This document shows, piece by piece, positions 26,025 through 34,173 of a DNA stretch of 64,000 nt. Both the position numbers and the translations under genes were made by a program. Position 1 is the stretch's first letter; the number at the start of each line of letters is the position of its first letter. This DNA is from Candidatus Poribacteria bacterium (GTDB lineage Bacteria > Poribacteria > WGA-4E > WGA-3G), in assembly GCA_009841255.1 (NCBI GenBank), contig VXMD01000048.1, positions 1-64,000 on the forward strand, read 5' to 3'. Below the pieces are notes generated by a model. It was not told the origin of the DNA and made no database searches. It was given only the letters and a program-made list of their open reading frames with translations.

Positions 26025-26142
26025 ATTGACTATCAGTGATTAGGTCGCTGCGCTTTCAGGTGTCAGTAACTTGTTGTAGTGGACAGACGTTTCTAGCTGC
26101 CACAATGATCTGTAGGCTGATGACTGACGGCTGACGCTATCC
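26025..26142 (-). repeat. Dispersed repeat between pstB2 and pstA-like gene
   Basis: Includes GACTATCAGTGATTAGG, TCAGGTGTCAGTAAC and GGCTGATGACTGACGGCTG. The middle part TTGTTGTAGTGGACAGACG followed by TTTCTAGCTGCCACAA matches the copy at 28570-28615 (TTGTTGTAGTGCTGAGAGACG, TTTCTCCTGCCACAA). Confidence 0.65.
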
Positions 26143-26907
26143 TTATCCGTACCGCATTTGCACGTAATCCATAGTCTTAGGGTGTTCAGGGGTTTCAAAG
26201 AGTGCTTGCGTTTCTCTGTGCTCAATAAGTTCTCCGAGAAGCATAAAGATACACTCTTTGCTGACTCGGCGCGCTTGTGCCATGTTGTGCGTCACAATGA
26301 GGAATGTATATGTTCCGGCGAGGGCTTCCATTAATTCTTCAACAGCAAGTGTGCCTTCTGCATCTAACGCAGAGCACGGTTCATCCATCAGAATGATTTT
26401 CGGTTTCAGCGGCAGCAGCCGCGCGATACAAAGTTTTTGCTGCTGTTCAAGTTGAAGTGATGTTGCCCTCGTTTTTAATTTGTCCCTCAGATCCTCCCAA
26501 AGGAAAACCGATTTGAGTGATTCTTCAACAATTTGATCTGATTCCGTTCGTGTTATACTCCGTACCGGCGAGTGAATACGCAGGCCGAACAATATGTTTT
26601 CGTAGACTGAAATCGGTAAAGGGTTAGGTCTTTGGAACACCATACCGACAGCTTTTCGGAGTTCCGGCAAAGAGACATCGGCATCGTAGATGTTTTTTCC
26701 CAAAACCTCGATTTTCCCTTTTGTCGTAACGTTGCCGTAGCGTTCGTTGACGCGGTTGAAACATCGCAATAACGTTGATTTTCCGCATCCAGAAGGACCG
26801 ATGAGCGAGGTTATTTGCCCGTCCGGTATTCTTACGTTCACATCAATGAGTGCCTGGAAATCGCCATACCAGAGGTTGAGATTTTCAGTTTCAATGCTAT
26901 AATTCAT
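26143..26907 (-). CDS. pstB: PstB-like ABC ATPase 2 (signature motif degraded)
   Basis: A 254-residue phosphate-type ATPase. Walker A GPSGCGKST (37-45), Q-loop Q92 (MVFQRPNP), Walker B LMDEPCSALD (D175, E176) and the H-loop VTHNMAQA (H207) are all canonical. The signature is LQLEQ (151-155) where PstB has LSGGQ. In an ABC dimer the signature of one subunit completes the ATP site of the other, so this protein would need a partner with an intact signature, as PstB-like 3 has. It lies directly downstream of that gene. Confidence 0.88.
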   Translation of the reverse strand: MNYSIETENLNLWYGDFQALIDVNVRIPDGQITSLIGPSGCGKSTLLRCFNRVNERYGNVTTKGKIEVLGKNIYDADVSLPELRKAVGMVFQRPNPLPISVYENILFGLRIHSPVRSITRTESDQIVEESLKSVFLWEDLRDKLKTRATSLQLEQQQKLCIARLLPLKPKIILMDEPCSALDAEGTLAVEELMEALAGTYTFLIVTHNMAQARRVSKECIFMLLGELIEHRETQALFETPEHPKTMDYVQMRYG

Positions 26908-26908
26908 T

Positions 26909-27025
26909 TTTTATGAGTTGTCAGTTGTCAGTGCGGGTTGCTACGCAATCCTTTCAGTTATCAGGAACACAACTTGTCGCAGTAGTGTTTCGCTTCTGCT
27001 ATAGGCACTTGACTGCTGATAGCCG
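26909..27025 (-). repeat. Dispersed repeat between pstB3 and pstB2
   Basis: Contains GAGTTGTCAGTTGTCAGTGC, CAGTTATCAGGAAC, the CTTGTCGCAGTAGTGTTTCG segment related to the 26074 and 28572 copies, and GACTGCTGATAGCCG. Spans the whole gap between the two ATPase genes. Confidence 0.65.
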
Positions 27026-27027
27026 AT

Positions 27028-27843
27028 TTAGCCAAAAGTCCCGTTCACATAGTCATAAGTGGCTTGATTTGACGGATTTTCAGAGAAAATTATATCTGTT
27101 GTATCAATCTCAATGAGGTCGCCATTGAGAAAAAAGGCGGTGCGGTTTGCCAACCGCTTTGCTTGTTGCACCAAATTCGTGACGAGCAAAATCGTCATTT
27201 CTGTCCGTAAAGATTTGAGGACTTCTTCAATACGCATTGTTGTAACAGGATCAATAGCAATTGAGAATTCGTCGAGGCAGAGAATCTCCGGTTGATGCGA
27301 AAGGGCACGAGCGATCGTCAAGCGTTGTTGTTGTCCACCTGATAATTTAGTGCCGAGTGTGTTCAACCTGTCCTTTACCTCCTCCCACAGGGCTGCTTGT
27401 TGTAAGCACCGTTCAACAATTTCGTCTAATTCCGATTTCGCACGGACGCCTGCTGTGCGGGGCGCAAAAGCGACGTTATCGTATATGGAAAGTGGCAGAC
27501 CAACGGGTAAAGGCTGAACCATGCCGATGCGCCGACGTAGGCCGTATACATCGCCAATTGTGCTAATATCTTCGCCATCCAGTTTCACGGATCCTTCTAC
27601 GGTTATGTCCGGTGTAAATTCCAGCGTTCGGTTGATAACTTTCAAGAGCGTTGTTTTACCGGATTGTGCAGGACCGATGATACCGAGGATCTCGTTCTGG
27701 TAGACATCGAAGGAGACACCCTTCAGGGCGGGTGTGTTCCCATAGTGCACCTTCAGATCGGTAACCTCAATTACGGCGGTGTTTTGGGATCCGTTATGGC
27801 TATTTGATTTCATGTCTATTGTCAATGCCTTCCGTGGATTCAT
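27028..27843 (-). CDS. pstB: PstB-like ABC ATPase 3 (intact signature, no H-loop His)
   Basis: A 271-residue PstB-type ATPase. It has Walker A GPAQSGKTT (57-65), a perfect signature LSGGQQQRLTIARA (167 on), and Walker B LCLDEFSIAID with D191 and E192. The Q-loop is shifted (GMVQPLP instead of GMVFQRP) and the switch His is Asn (VTNLVQQA, N223). It is thus complementary to PstB-like 2, which has His but no signature. The start is either the first ATG (27843) or the second in-frame ATG at 27813, and both overlap the K+ channel gene, which implies coupled translation. Confidence 0.88.
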   Translation of the reverse strand: MNPRKALTIDMKSNSHNGSQNTAVIEVTDLKVHYGNTPALKGVSFDVYQNEILGIIGPAQSGKTTLLKVINRTLEFTPDITVEGSVKLDGEDISTIGDVYGLRRRIGMVQPLPVGLPLSIYDNVAFAPRTAGVRAKSELDEIVERCLQQAALWEEVKDRLNTLGTKLSGGQQQRLTIARALSHQPEILCLDEFSIAIDPVTTMRIEEVLKSLRTEMTILLVTNLVQQAKRLANRTAFFLNGDLIEIDTTDIIFSENPSNQATYDYVNGTFG

Positions 27844-28552
27844 TTTCTACGTTTTGTTCACTCTCTTCTTCTGTTTTGCGTTCCACCCGTGCTTCCGTTA
27901 AAACCGAGGCTAACAATCCGGATGGAATCGCAACCAGTCCTACTCCAATAAGGGTGACAAGCGCAGTGAAAAATTTCCCACCTGGCGTCTCAGGATAGAC
28001 ATCTCCATAACCGACTGTTGTGAGTGTCACGATAGCCCACCACATGGAATCGAGAATAGTTCCGAATTGTTCGGGTTGCTCTACTCTTTCAAAGTAATGG
28101 ATACCACACGCCGCGAGATAGACTAACATCAATGACAGGATAACGAGTGCCAAGAGTTCCCGTCGGATCTCATTCAATGCCTCAGTGAGCCGATCTACCG
28201 CCAAAATAAACCGGGTTGCTTTGAATATTCTGAAAATTCGCAGAAACCGTAGTATTCGAAGAACGCGGAACCCCGGCAAAAGGAACAGAGACGGTAAAAT
28301 AGCAAGTAAATCTATTATGCCATAAAAACTGAAAATGAAATCCCGTTTTCTGGGTTCAATATAAACACGTAGGATATATTCGATCGAAAATAGTCCAAAA
28401 AATACCGAGTCTAATAAAATGAAGTGTGGGGCATGTGGGTCCTCGCTATCAGATTCAATCACAAAGACGACAGCGGAAGCAAGGATTAAGAATTGGATGA
28501 TTCCACTGACGATGTTTCCTTCGATGATGGCTCGTAGTCTGTCTTTATTCAT
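27800..28552 (-). CDS. Voltage-gated-type potassium channel
   Basis: A 250-residue six-helix channel. The S4 voltage sensor is RVLRILRFLRIFRIFKATR (regular Arg spacing), and the pore loop carries the K+ filter TLTTVGYGDVYPETPGG, followed by the S6 inner helix and an acidic C-terminus. It is therefore Kv-like, not a simple two-helix channel. The frame extends upstream to 28666, but that part is translated dispersed repeat. The ATG at 28552 gives a proper N-terminus. It lies inside the pst operon between pstA and the first ATPase gene, whose start it overlaps, an unusual setting. Confidence 0.9.
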   Translation of the reverse strand: MNKDRLRAIIEGNIVSGIIQFLILASAVVFVIESDSEDPHAPHFILLDSVFFGLFSIEYILRVYIEPRKRDFIFSFYGIIDLLAILPSLFLLPGFRVLRILRFLRIFRIFKATRFILAVDRLTEALNEIRRELLALVILSLMLVYLAACGIHYFERVEQPEQFGTILDSMWWAIVTLTTVGYGDVYPETPGGKFFTALVTLIGVGLVAIPSGLLASVLTEARVERKTEEESEQNVENESTEGIDNRHEIK

Positions 28553-28569
28553 CTTTTTCTTTTTCGTTC

Positions 28570-28658
28570 TTGATAGATTGTTGTAGTGCTGAGAGACGTT
28601 TCTCCTGCCACAACGCGCGTCCGTTGCTGACTGCTGACCGCCGATGGCTGATTGCCAT
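28570..28658 (-). repeat. Dispersed repeat between pstA and the K+ channel gene
   Basis: Reads TTGTTGTAGTGCTGAGAGACG, TTTCTCCTGCCACAACGCGCG and GTTGCTGACTGCTGACCGCC in succession. It shares its first 45 bases with the copy at 26074. It produces a spurious N-terminal extension of the channel frame. Confidence 0.65.
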
Positions 28659-28659
28659 C

Positions 28660-29544
28660 CTACCATTTTTTCCGGGTTCGGAAGTAGACCCTGAATACAA
28701 TTGATATGGCATTGACGAGTAAGACGCTACCTACAAGGACAACTGCAGTCCCATACGGAATGCCTTCCGTAACGTCCGGGACCTGTGTTGAAATCGTAAA
28801 GAGGTGTAGCGAGAGTGCCATACACTGTTCTGTGATATTATACGCAAAAAGGTTTCCTTCTGCAATAGCTTTATAAAAAACCGCACCCGTGAACATAATG
28901 GGTGCCGTTTCACCTGCGGCTCGCGATACCTGTAAGATAACCCCCGTCAAAATGCCGCTGATGGAATTAGGAATAACGATGCGGCGAATCGTTTGCCAGC
29001 GCGTCGCGCCAAGATTCCAACACGCCTCTCGGAAGGACATCGGGACGGCTTTGAGAGCTTCCGTCGTGCTAGCAATAATAACCGGGAGCGTCATGATTGC
29101 TAACGTGAGCGAAGCCGCTAAGATGGATTCGCCTAAACCCGCGAAAAGCACAAATGCCCCAACGCCGAACAGGGCGTGGACGATGCTCGGCACACCGGCA
29201 AGATTCACAACCGCTAAATTCGTGATACGCGTGAACCAACTCTCACGAGCATACTCGTTGAGATACACGGCGGCGAATACGCCAATGGGTGCCGACACTA
29301 ATAGTGAGACCACCACCAAATAGATGGTGCCTAAGAAGGGTGCCCAGAGTCCTCCCGCACGCATGTTGTCCTTCGGGTTCGTGAATAGGAACTCCGGAGA
29401 GAGGACCGGTAGTGCCTTGTAAAGAAGGTAACCAATGATGAGAAGTAATGGGATAATCATCAGGCTCGTCATCACAAGGAAGAAGATTCGCATCACATTC
29501 TCTGTCCACCGCTTTTGTTTGCTGATTTCTGTTTCTGTAAACAT
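28660..29544 (-). CDS. pstA: Phosphate ABC transporter permease PstA
   Basis: A 294-residue permease with six helices and the typical PstA segments GVPSIVHALFGVGAFVLF, the EAA loop TEALKAVPMSFREACWNLG with ATRWQTI, and VSRAAGETAPIMFTGAVF. It forms the phosphate channel with PstC. The frame is open to 29604, but that stretch translates a start-site repeat (29557-29595). The ATG at 29544 (MFTETEISKQ) is preceded by AAGGAAC and is the better start. Follows pstC after a 164-bp gap. Confidence 0.94.
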   Translation of the reverse strand: MFTETEISKQKRWTENVMRIFFLVMTSLMIIPLLLIIGYLLYKALPVLSPEFLFTNPKDNMRAGGLWAPFLGTIYLVVVSLLVSAPIGVFAAVYLNEYARESWFTRITNLAVVNLAGVPSIVHALFGVGAFVLFAGLGESILAASLTLAIMTLPVIIASTTEALKAVPMSFREACWNLGATRWQTIRRIVIPNSISGILTGVILQVSRAAGETAPIMFTGAVFYKAIAEGNLFAYNITEQCMALSLHLFTISTQVPDVTEGIPYGTAVVLVGSVLLVNAISIVFRVYFRTRKKW

Positions 29545-29556
29545 TCTTAAGTGTTC

Positions 29557-29595
29557 CTTGCGGATTTTTAATTTTACCTTGCGGAGGAACAACCG
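29557..29595 (-). repeat. Start-site repeat copy upstream of pstA
   Basis: On the minus strand GTTCCTCCGCAAGGTAAAAT and TAAAAATCCGCAAGGAAC follow each other. The second AAGGAAC is the probable pstA ribosome site, 9 bases from the ATG. A member of the AAGGNATAATTAAAA family. Confidence 0.6.
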
Positions 29596-29675
29596 GCGTT
29601 TCAATTCTGACGTGCGTCACTCAAACCCGCCTGCGCCGATGTTGCAGGCTAAGGGCTTCGGAGTAACGAACACCT

Positions 29676-29708
29676 CTTAACTGACAACTGATAACTGATA
29701 ACTGAAAA
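29676..29708 (-). repeat. Dispersed repeat between pstC and pstA
   Basis: Clean tandem of CTGACAACTGATAACTGA units continuing TAACTGAAAACT, ending right at the pstC stop. The purest example of the CTGATAACTGA family in the window. Confidence 0.7.
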
Positions 29709-30614
29709 CTATTCTGCGCGGATACCTTTAATCACTAAGTCGGCGATGAGGTTCACCACAAAGGTAATGGTGAACAGCAGGATACCAATGATAAAGAGGA
29801 CTTGATAGTGCTCATCACCTCTTGCCACTTCGCCCAATTCAGCGGCAATTGTTGCCGTCAGCGTGCGAATCCAAGAGAGTGGACCTGAAGGAATGTTAAC
29901 AGAATGTCCAGTTGCCATAAGCACAGCCATCGTTTCACCGATAGAGCGTGCCGCACCGAGTAGCACTGCTGCCAGCAATCCGTTTTTTGCGGCGGGGAGA
30001 AGCACACGATAAACTACTTGCCACCGAGTCGCACCGAGTGCCTCTGCTGCTTCTCGATAGGAATCCGGTACGGCTTTTAGGGCGTCTTCGGCAATAGAGA
30101 CAATAATGGGTACACTCATCAGTGCCAGCATGATGCTACCGTTGAGCATCGTTAAACCGATCGGGGCGTTGAACACGGTGATAATCAACTGATTCATCAG
30201 TGTCAATCCGATGAACCCCCACACAACGGAAGGGATGGCGGCGAGCAGTTCAATGATGATCTTAAATGCTTCTCTGAGTTTCGGGCTACAGAACTCCGAT
30301 ACAAAGATCGCCGCGCCGAGTCCAAACGGAACAGCGATACACATCGCTAAGAGGGTAACGCTGAAAGTGCCGACGATCAGCGCAAAGGCACCATATCTTT
30401 TATTCTTTAATGAGGTCGGTTGCCACTCTACACTGGTCAGAAATTGTCCCACATCTAAACCGTTGAAAAGGAAACCCGCACCCTCCCGAAATACAAAGAA
30501 AAAGATACCGAATACAAAGATAATCGAGCTAATGCCGCAGAGGCGGATAAACAGTTCAATCGCGGTTTCGGAAAATGGCAAATTCGTCGCGCTTTTTTTA
30601 CGTAGAATGTTCAT
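29709..30614 (-). CDS. pstC: Phosphate ABC transporter permease PstC
   Basis: A 301-residue six-helix permease. It has the PstC segments ELLAAIPSVVWGFIGLTL, SIAEDALKAVPDSYREAAEA with LGATRWQVV (EAA loop), and ARSIGETMAVLMATGHS. It pairs with PstA to form the translocation path. The N-terminal region IELFIRLCGISSIIFVFGIF is the first helix. It starts 8 bp beyond the pstS stop, so it is tightly linked to the binding protein gene. Confidence 0.96.
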   Translation of the reverse strand: MNILRKKSATNLPFSETAIELFIRLCGISSIIFVFGIFFFVFREGAGFLFNGLDVGQFLTSVEWQPTSLKNKRYGAFALIVGTFSVTLLAMCIAVPFGLGAAIFVSEFCSPKLREAFKIIIELLAAIPSVVWGFIGLTLMNQLIITVFNAPIGLTMLNGSIMLALMSVPIIVSIAEDALKAVPDSYREAAEALGATRWQVVYRVLLPAAKNGLLAAVLLGAARSIGETMAVLMATGHSVNIPSGPLSWIRTLTATIAAELGEVARGDEHYQVLFIIGILLFTITFVVNLIADLVIKGIRAE

Positions 30615-30622
30615 ATGTGTTT

Positions 30623-31546
30623 TTAATTGTTTTCTAAGGGAACGAAGCCGAGTTTCTCAACGATCTTTTGTCCCTCTTCTGACAAGATCCAATCGAGGTA
30701 GATTTTCACTTCTCCTGTCGGTTCACCCAGAGAATACATGTACAATGGACGCGCGATAGGATAGGTTTTGGCAAGGACATTTTCAAGGTTTGGGGGATAG
30801 TAAGGCGAATCGGAATCGGCTGCAACTTCTAACATTTTCACATGTGAGGTTGCGTAACCCATTCCGCTGTAACCGATGGCACACGGGGTCCTACCGACAA
30901 CTTCTACGACGTCTTTGGATCCGTGGAGATCCAACGAACCTATGCGGAAATCACGGCTTGTGCCAAGAAGGGCTTCTCGAAAATAGAAATAAGTGCCGGA
31001 ATTCGATTGACGACTGATACGGATAATTTTGTCGCTTGGACAGTCACTATGCGATATACCCAGATCGCTCCACTTGGTGATTGTGCCGTTCTCGCCATAA
31101 ATTTCTCCAAGTTGTGTAATTGTAATTTTGTCAAGGGGCGTGTCCTGATGCACGTAGACGGCGAGGGCATCGTAGCCGACGATAAATTCCTGCGGGGCTT
31201 TACCTGTGTTTTGGGTAGCAAGTTCCAGCTCTGTCGGTCTAATTTGGCGACTACAGTTCGCAATATCTACGGTGCCATTGATGAGTGCGGCGACACCTGT
31301 CCCGGATCCACCACCTGACACCTCCACCGACGCTGTGGTACTGACATCTGTGTACTTTTCAGCCCATGCCTGTGCTAGATTCACCATCGTGTCTGAACCT
31401 TTATTTTTGATGGTAAATTGTGGCCCTTCTGTCTTGGCAGCACTTGTCTCGTCTTTTGGTGAACAACCGTTCACGACGAAGCCGCATACGAATAAAGCGA
31501 TAAGAAGACACGTTGTCGTGAAACCGATCCGGCCGTTTGTTCGCAT
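30623..31546 (-). CDS. pstS: Phosphate-binding lipoprotein PstS
   Basis: A 307-residue periplasmic phosphate receptor. The signal sequence ends VVNGCSP, a lipobox, so the mature protein is membrane-anchored. Phosphate-site motifs are KGSDTMVNLAQAW at the N-terminus, EVSGGGSGTGVAALINGTVD and ISRQSNSGTYFYFREALLG. The last part, SEEGQKIVEKLGFVPL, is typical of the family. The ATG at 31546 was chosen; a TTG directly before it is in frame. First gene of the pst operon, with a TATAAT upstream but a poor -35 box, as expected for an activated promoter. Confidence 0.95.
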   Translation of the reverse strand: MRTNGRIGFTTTCLLIALFVCGFVVNGCSPKDETSAAKTEGPQFTIKNKGSDTMVNLAQAWAEKYTDVSTTASVEVSGGGSGTGVAALINGTVDIANCSRQIRPTELELATQNTGKAPQEFIVGYDALAVYVHQDTPLDKITITQLGEIYGENGTITKWSDLGISHSDCPSDKIIRISRQSNSGTYFYFREALLGTSRDFRIGSLDLHGSKDVVEVVGRTPCAIGYSGMGYATSHVKMLEVAADSDSPYYPPNLENVLAKTYPIARPLYMYSLGEPTGEVKIYLDWILSEEGQKIVEKLGFVPLENN

Positions 31547-31578
31547 CAATCTACCCTTCGCGCGAAATTCTAACCTAA

Positions 31579-31601
31579 ATTATAACATCCAATTGTTACG
31601 A
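31579..31601 (-). promoter_or_regulatory. Probable pst operon promoter, likely activator-dependent
   Basis: On the minus strand TATAAT lies at 31584-31579, 33 bases before the pstS ATG. No TTGACA-like box stands 16-18 bases upstream; the sequence there is TTATTTTCGTAAC. In known systems PhoB replaces the -35 box at such promoters. A Pho-box-like direct repeat could not be assigned with certainty. Confidence 0.4.
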
Positions 31602-31696
31602 AAATAAGACAAAATTCGGATTTGTTATTAAATTGGCTATAACGGCATAGTGTTTTTTTCTGCAAGCGAATACGTGTTTTATTCTTGCGAAATTGA

Positions 31697-31725
31697 TTGA
31701 TTTTAGAACCTAACTGTGGTAGAAT
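31697..31725 (+). promoter_or_regulatory. Sigma70 promoter of the M32 carboxypeptidase
   Basis: TTGATT (31697-31702), 17-base spacer, TAGAAT (31720-31725), pointing right. The GTG start is 115 bases downstream. It is divergent to the pst promoter. Confidence 0.6.
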
Positions 31726-31839
31726 AGTGAAGATAGAATTATAAAGAAATGTGCCTACGCAACATGTTGCAACGCAATAACCTTTGCACAGTGGCAGGGA
31801 AAATAATAGCGATACGAAATTGTAAAACAGGAGCGTATT

Positions 31840-33351
31840 GTGCAATCTAAATTCCAAGAACTCAAAACCCGTTTGCTTGAGGCGAACGATATATCGTCCG
31901 CCGCTGGACTCCTTTACTGGGATCAATCCACGTACATGCCGCCCGGTGGTGCCCCTGCTCGGGCACGCCAAAGTGCGACACTTAGCCGATTGGCACACGA
32001 AAAGTTTACCGATCCGGAAATAGGTAGGTTGCTTGACACCCTTGAGCCTTATGAGAAAAGTCTCGCTTACGATTCCGATGAAGCGAGTCTTCTCCGGGTT
32101 ACGCGCAGAGACTATGAACGGGCTACGAAAATTCCAGCTGAATTCATGGCGGAGGTGACAAACCACACCTCGGAATCTTATCAGGTGTGGACGGAAGCAC
32201 GTCCAGCGAATGAGTTTGCGCGAGTTCATCCCTATCTCGAAAAAACGCTGGAGTACAGCCGGCAGGCGGCAGACTTCTTTCCAGGGTATGATCACATCGC
32301 AGATCCGCTCATTGAGTCCAGCGATTATGGGATGAAGGCGACCGATGTCAGTCGCGTCTTTGCGGAATTACGCCAAGAACTCGTGCCGATTGCTTCTGCG
32401 ATTACATCGCAAACCCTCGCCGACGATTCGTGCCTGCACCAACATTTCCCCGAGGGGAAACAACTCGCGTTTGGCTTAGAGGTCGCACAGAAGTTCGGTT
32501 ACGATTTGAATCGTGGACGGCAGGATAAAACGCATCATCCCTTTATGACGAAGTTTTCACTCGGTGATGTGAGGATTACGACCCGTACAAAGGAGAATTT
32601 TCTTGGGGATGCCCTCTTCAGCACGCTACATGAAACCGGGCATGCACTGTATGAGCAGGGGATTCGTATGGATTTGGAAGGCACTCCACTTGCGGGAGGG
32701 ACTTCATCGGGTGTGCATGAGAGTCAGTCGCGGCTTTGGGAAAATATTGTGGGGCGTAGTCGAGGCTTTTGGCAACACTTCTATCCGCAACTTCAAAGCG
32801 TTTTTCCGGAGCAGTTGGGTTCCGTTCCGTTAGATACGTTTCACCGCGCGATTAATAAGGTGGAACGTTCCCTCATTCGTACAAATGCCGATGAGGTTAC
32901 CTACAACCTACACGTCATGTTGCGTTTCGATTTCGAGTTGGCACTCTTGGAAGGCAATTTGGAGATTCGAGATTTACCGGATGCATGGCATGAACGATTT
33001 GAAGCCGATTTCGGCATCGCCCCGCCTGATGATAAAGACGGTGTTTTGCAAGATGTTCATTGGTATTTTGGGTTGATTGGCGGTTCATTTCAGGGCTATA
33101 CGTTGGGCAATATCTTGGGTGCCCAATTTTTCTCAGCCGCTCGCGAAGCACACGCTGAAATTCCATCTGAAATTGAAAAGGGTGAGTTCGCGACGCTCCA
33201 CGATTGGTTAAAGGAGCATCTGTACCAACACGGATCGAAATATACGGCACCGGAAATTATCCAGCGCGCAACTGGTGGGCCTCTATCCATTGAACCTTAT
33301 ATAGCCTACCTCCGGACGAAATATGGTGAATTATATGACTTAGGAAGTTAA
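31840..33351 (+). CDS. M32-family metallocarboxypeptidase
   Basis: A 503-residue thermostable-carboxypeptidase-1-like enzyme that removes C-terminal residues in the cytoplasm. The zinc site is HETGH (264-268) with the third ligand E294 in GVHESQSRLWEN. Other family marks are the N-terminal WDQSTYMPPGG and the late RTNADEVTYNLHVMLRFDFE. The length is normal for M32. It starts at a GTG behind ACAGGAG. No signal peptide. Single gene under its own promoter. Confidence 0.95.
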   Translation: MQSKFQELKTRLLEANDISSAAGLLYWDQSTYMPPGGAPARARQSATLSRLAHEKFTDPEIGRLLDTLEPYEKSLAYDSDEASLLRVTRRDYERATKIPAEFMAEVTNHTSESYQVWTEARPANEFARVHPYLEKTLEYSRQAADFFPGYDHIADPLIESSDYGMKATDVSRVFAELRQELVPIASAITSQTLADDSCLHQHFPEGKQLAFGLEVAQKFGYDLNRGRQDKTHHPFMTKFSLGDVRITTRTKENFLGDALFSTLHETGHALYEQGIRMDLEGTPLAGGTSSGVHESQSRLWENIVGRSRGFWQHFYPQLQSVFPEQLGSVPLDTFHRAINKVERSLIRTNADEVTYNLHVMLRFDFELALLEGNLEIRDLPDAWHERFEADFGIAPPDDKDGVLQDVHWYFGLIGGSFQGYTLGNILGAQFFSAAREAHAEIPSEIEKGEFATLHDWLKEHLYQHGSKYTAPEIIQRATGGPLSIEPYIAYLRTKYGELYDLGS

Positions 33352-33487
33352 GTTTTTAATTTATGTCTGCCTGGGCCGCTGCGTCCGTTGTCCTTGCGGG
33401 TTTTGGGTCAATCCGCCGCTGAAATAAGGATATGGACGGTGTAGCATTGAAACCTAAGCCCGTAACGAAGTGGAGGGCGACTTGAAC

Positions 33488-34039
33488 ATGCAAACCGTTA
33501 AGTTCCTAAATACTGCTGCTTATCCGCAAGGTATAATTAAAATTTTACTCCTCTGTTGCTTTTTGCCAGCGTGTGGCGGACTCAAGTTGGTTGATATATC
33601 CAAGAGTTCAACGGCATTAAAACTCACAACCGCACAGCAGCAAACAATTCACCCCAAACTGAAACTTATTCGTGATATTGTTGAGGATTACGACTTCGAG
33701 AAGAAACAGTTAGAGGTGGATTATCAGATATTTCGGGCGGGTATGACGCAACGATACTACGATCGCTACGAAAGCGGGTTCATGGATGCGCGTTCTCGAC
33801 GGGAGTTAAACGCATTCAGGGACGAGGCACGGAAGTTCCTAAAGCAACGCGAGATTTATCTCGATGAGATTAAAGACATCGTTGAGGAAGTCGTGGCGGA
33901 GCTTACCCCTGAGCAACGCGTTAAATTGACTGAACTGAAACTTCCGAAGTTGGAGGTGCCAGTGATGCTCCAGCGTGATCCATACAACGATCTCCGTTAT
34001 ATCCCGAGCCATCCACTTGGTGGCGTGAACATATTTTAA
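33488..34039 (+). CDS. Small lipoprotein with helical charged domain
   Basis: A 183-residue protein. The signal KILLLCCFLPACGG has a lipobox with Cys29. The rest is charged and helical (DEARKFLKQREIYLDEIKDI, then VEEVVAELTPEQRVKL), reminiscent of the Spy/CpxP LTxxQ type (LTTAQQQTI and LTPEQR), though a Spy fold is not certain. The ATG at 33488 with GGAGGG upstream is preferred to the GTG at 33470. Codons 13-18 are encoded by a copy of the start-site repeat, so the repeat has become part of the signal peptide. Confidence 0.7.
   Translation: MQTVKFLNTAAYPQGIIKILLLCCFLPACGGLKLVDISKSSTALKLTTAQQQTIHPKLKLIRDIVEDYDFEKKQLEVDYQIFRAGMTQRYYDRYESGFMDARSRRELNAFRDEARKFLKQREIYLDEIKDIVEEVVAELTPEQRVKLTELKLPKLEVPVMLQRDPYNDLRYIPSHPLGGVNIF
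33524..33542 (+). repeat. Start-site repeat inside a coding region
   Basis: CCGCAAGGTATAATTAAAA lies within the signal-peptide codons of the lipoprotein gene and is read as residues PQGIIK. It is an exact match to the GGTATAATTAAAA form of the family. Confidence 0.7.
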
Positions 34040-34049
34040 CGTGTCTCCT

Positions 34050-34173
34050 TATCGCAAGGCATAATTAGAAGAACCCAAAATTGCGTAGTCCGTAACGAAG
34101 TGGAGGACGAATATACGGGAAGGCACGTCAAAATCGAAACCCATCTCACCGAACCGCAAGGAAACATTAAAAA
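34050..34173 (+). repeat. Long start-site repeat element before the beta-helix gene
   Basis: About 125 bases bounded by two copies of the core (CGCAAGGCATAATTAGAA at the left, CCGCAAGGAAACATTAAAAA at the right). Between them is CGTAGTCCGTAACGAAGTGG followed by AGGACGAATATACGG, partly shared with 33455-33481. The right end touches the GTG start at 34174. Confidence 0.65.

Noticed and set aside
28553-28666. Longer N-terminus of the K+ channel
   Set aside because: The extra residues are translated dispersed repeat and overlap the pstA stop; the ATG at 28552 gives the expected channel start.
29545-29604. Longer N-terminus of PstA
   Set aside because: These codons translate the start-site repeat; the ATG at 29544 has its own AAGGAAC site and fits family length.
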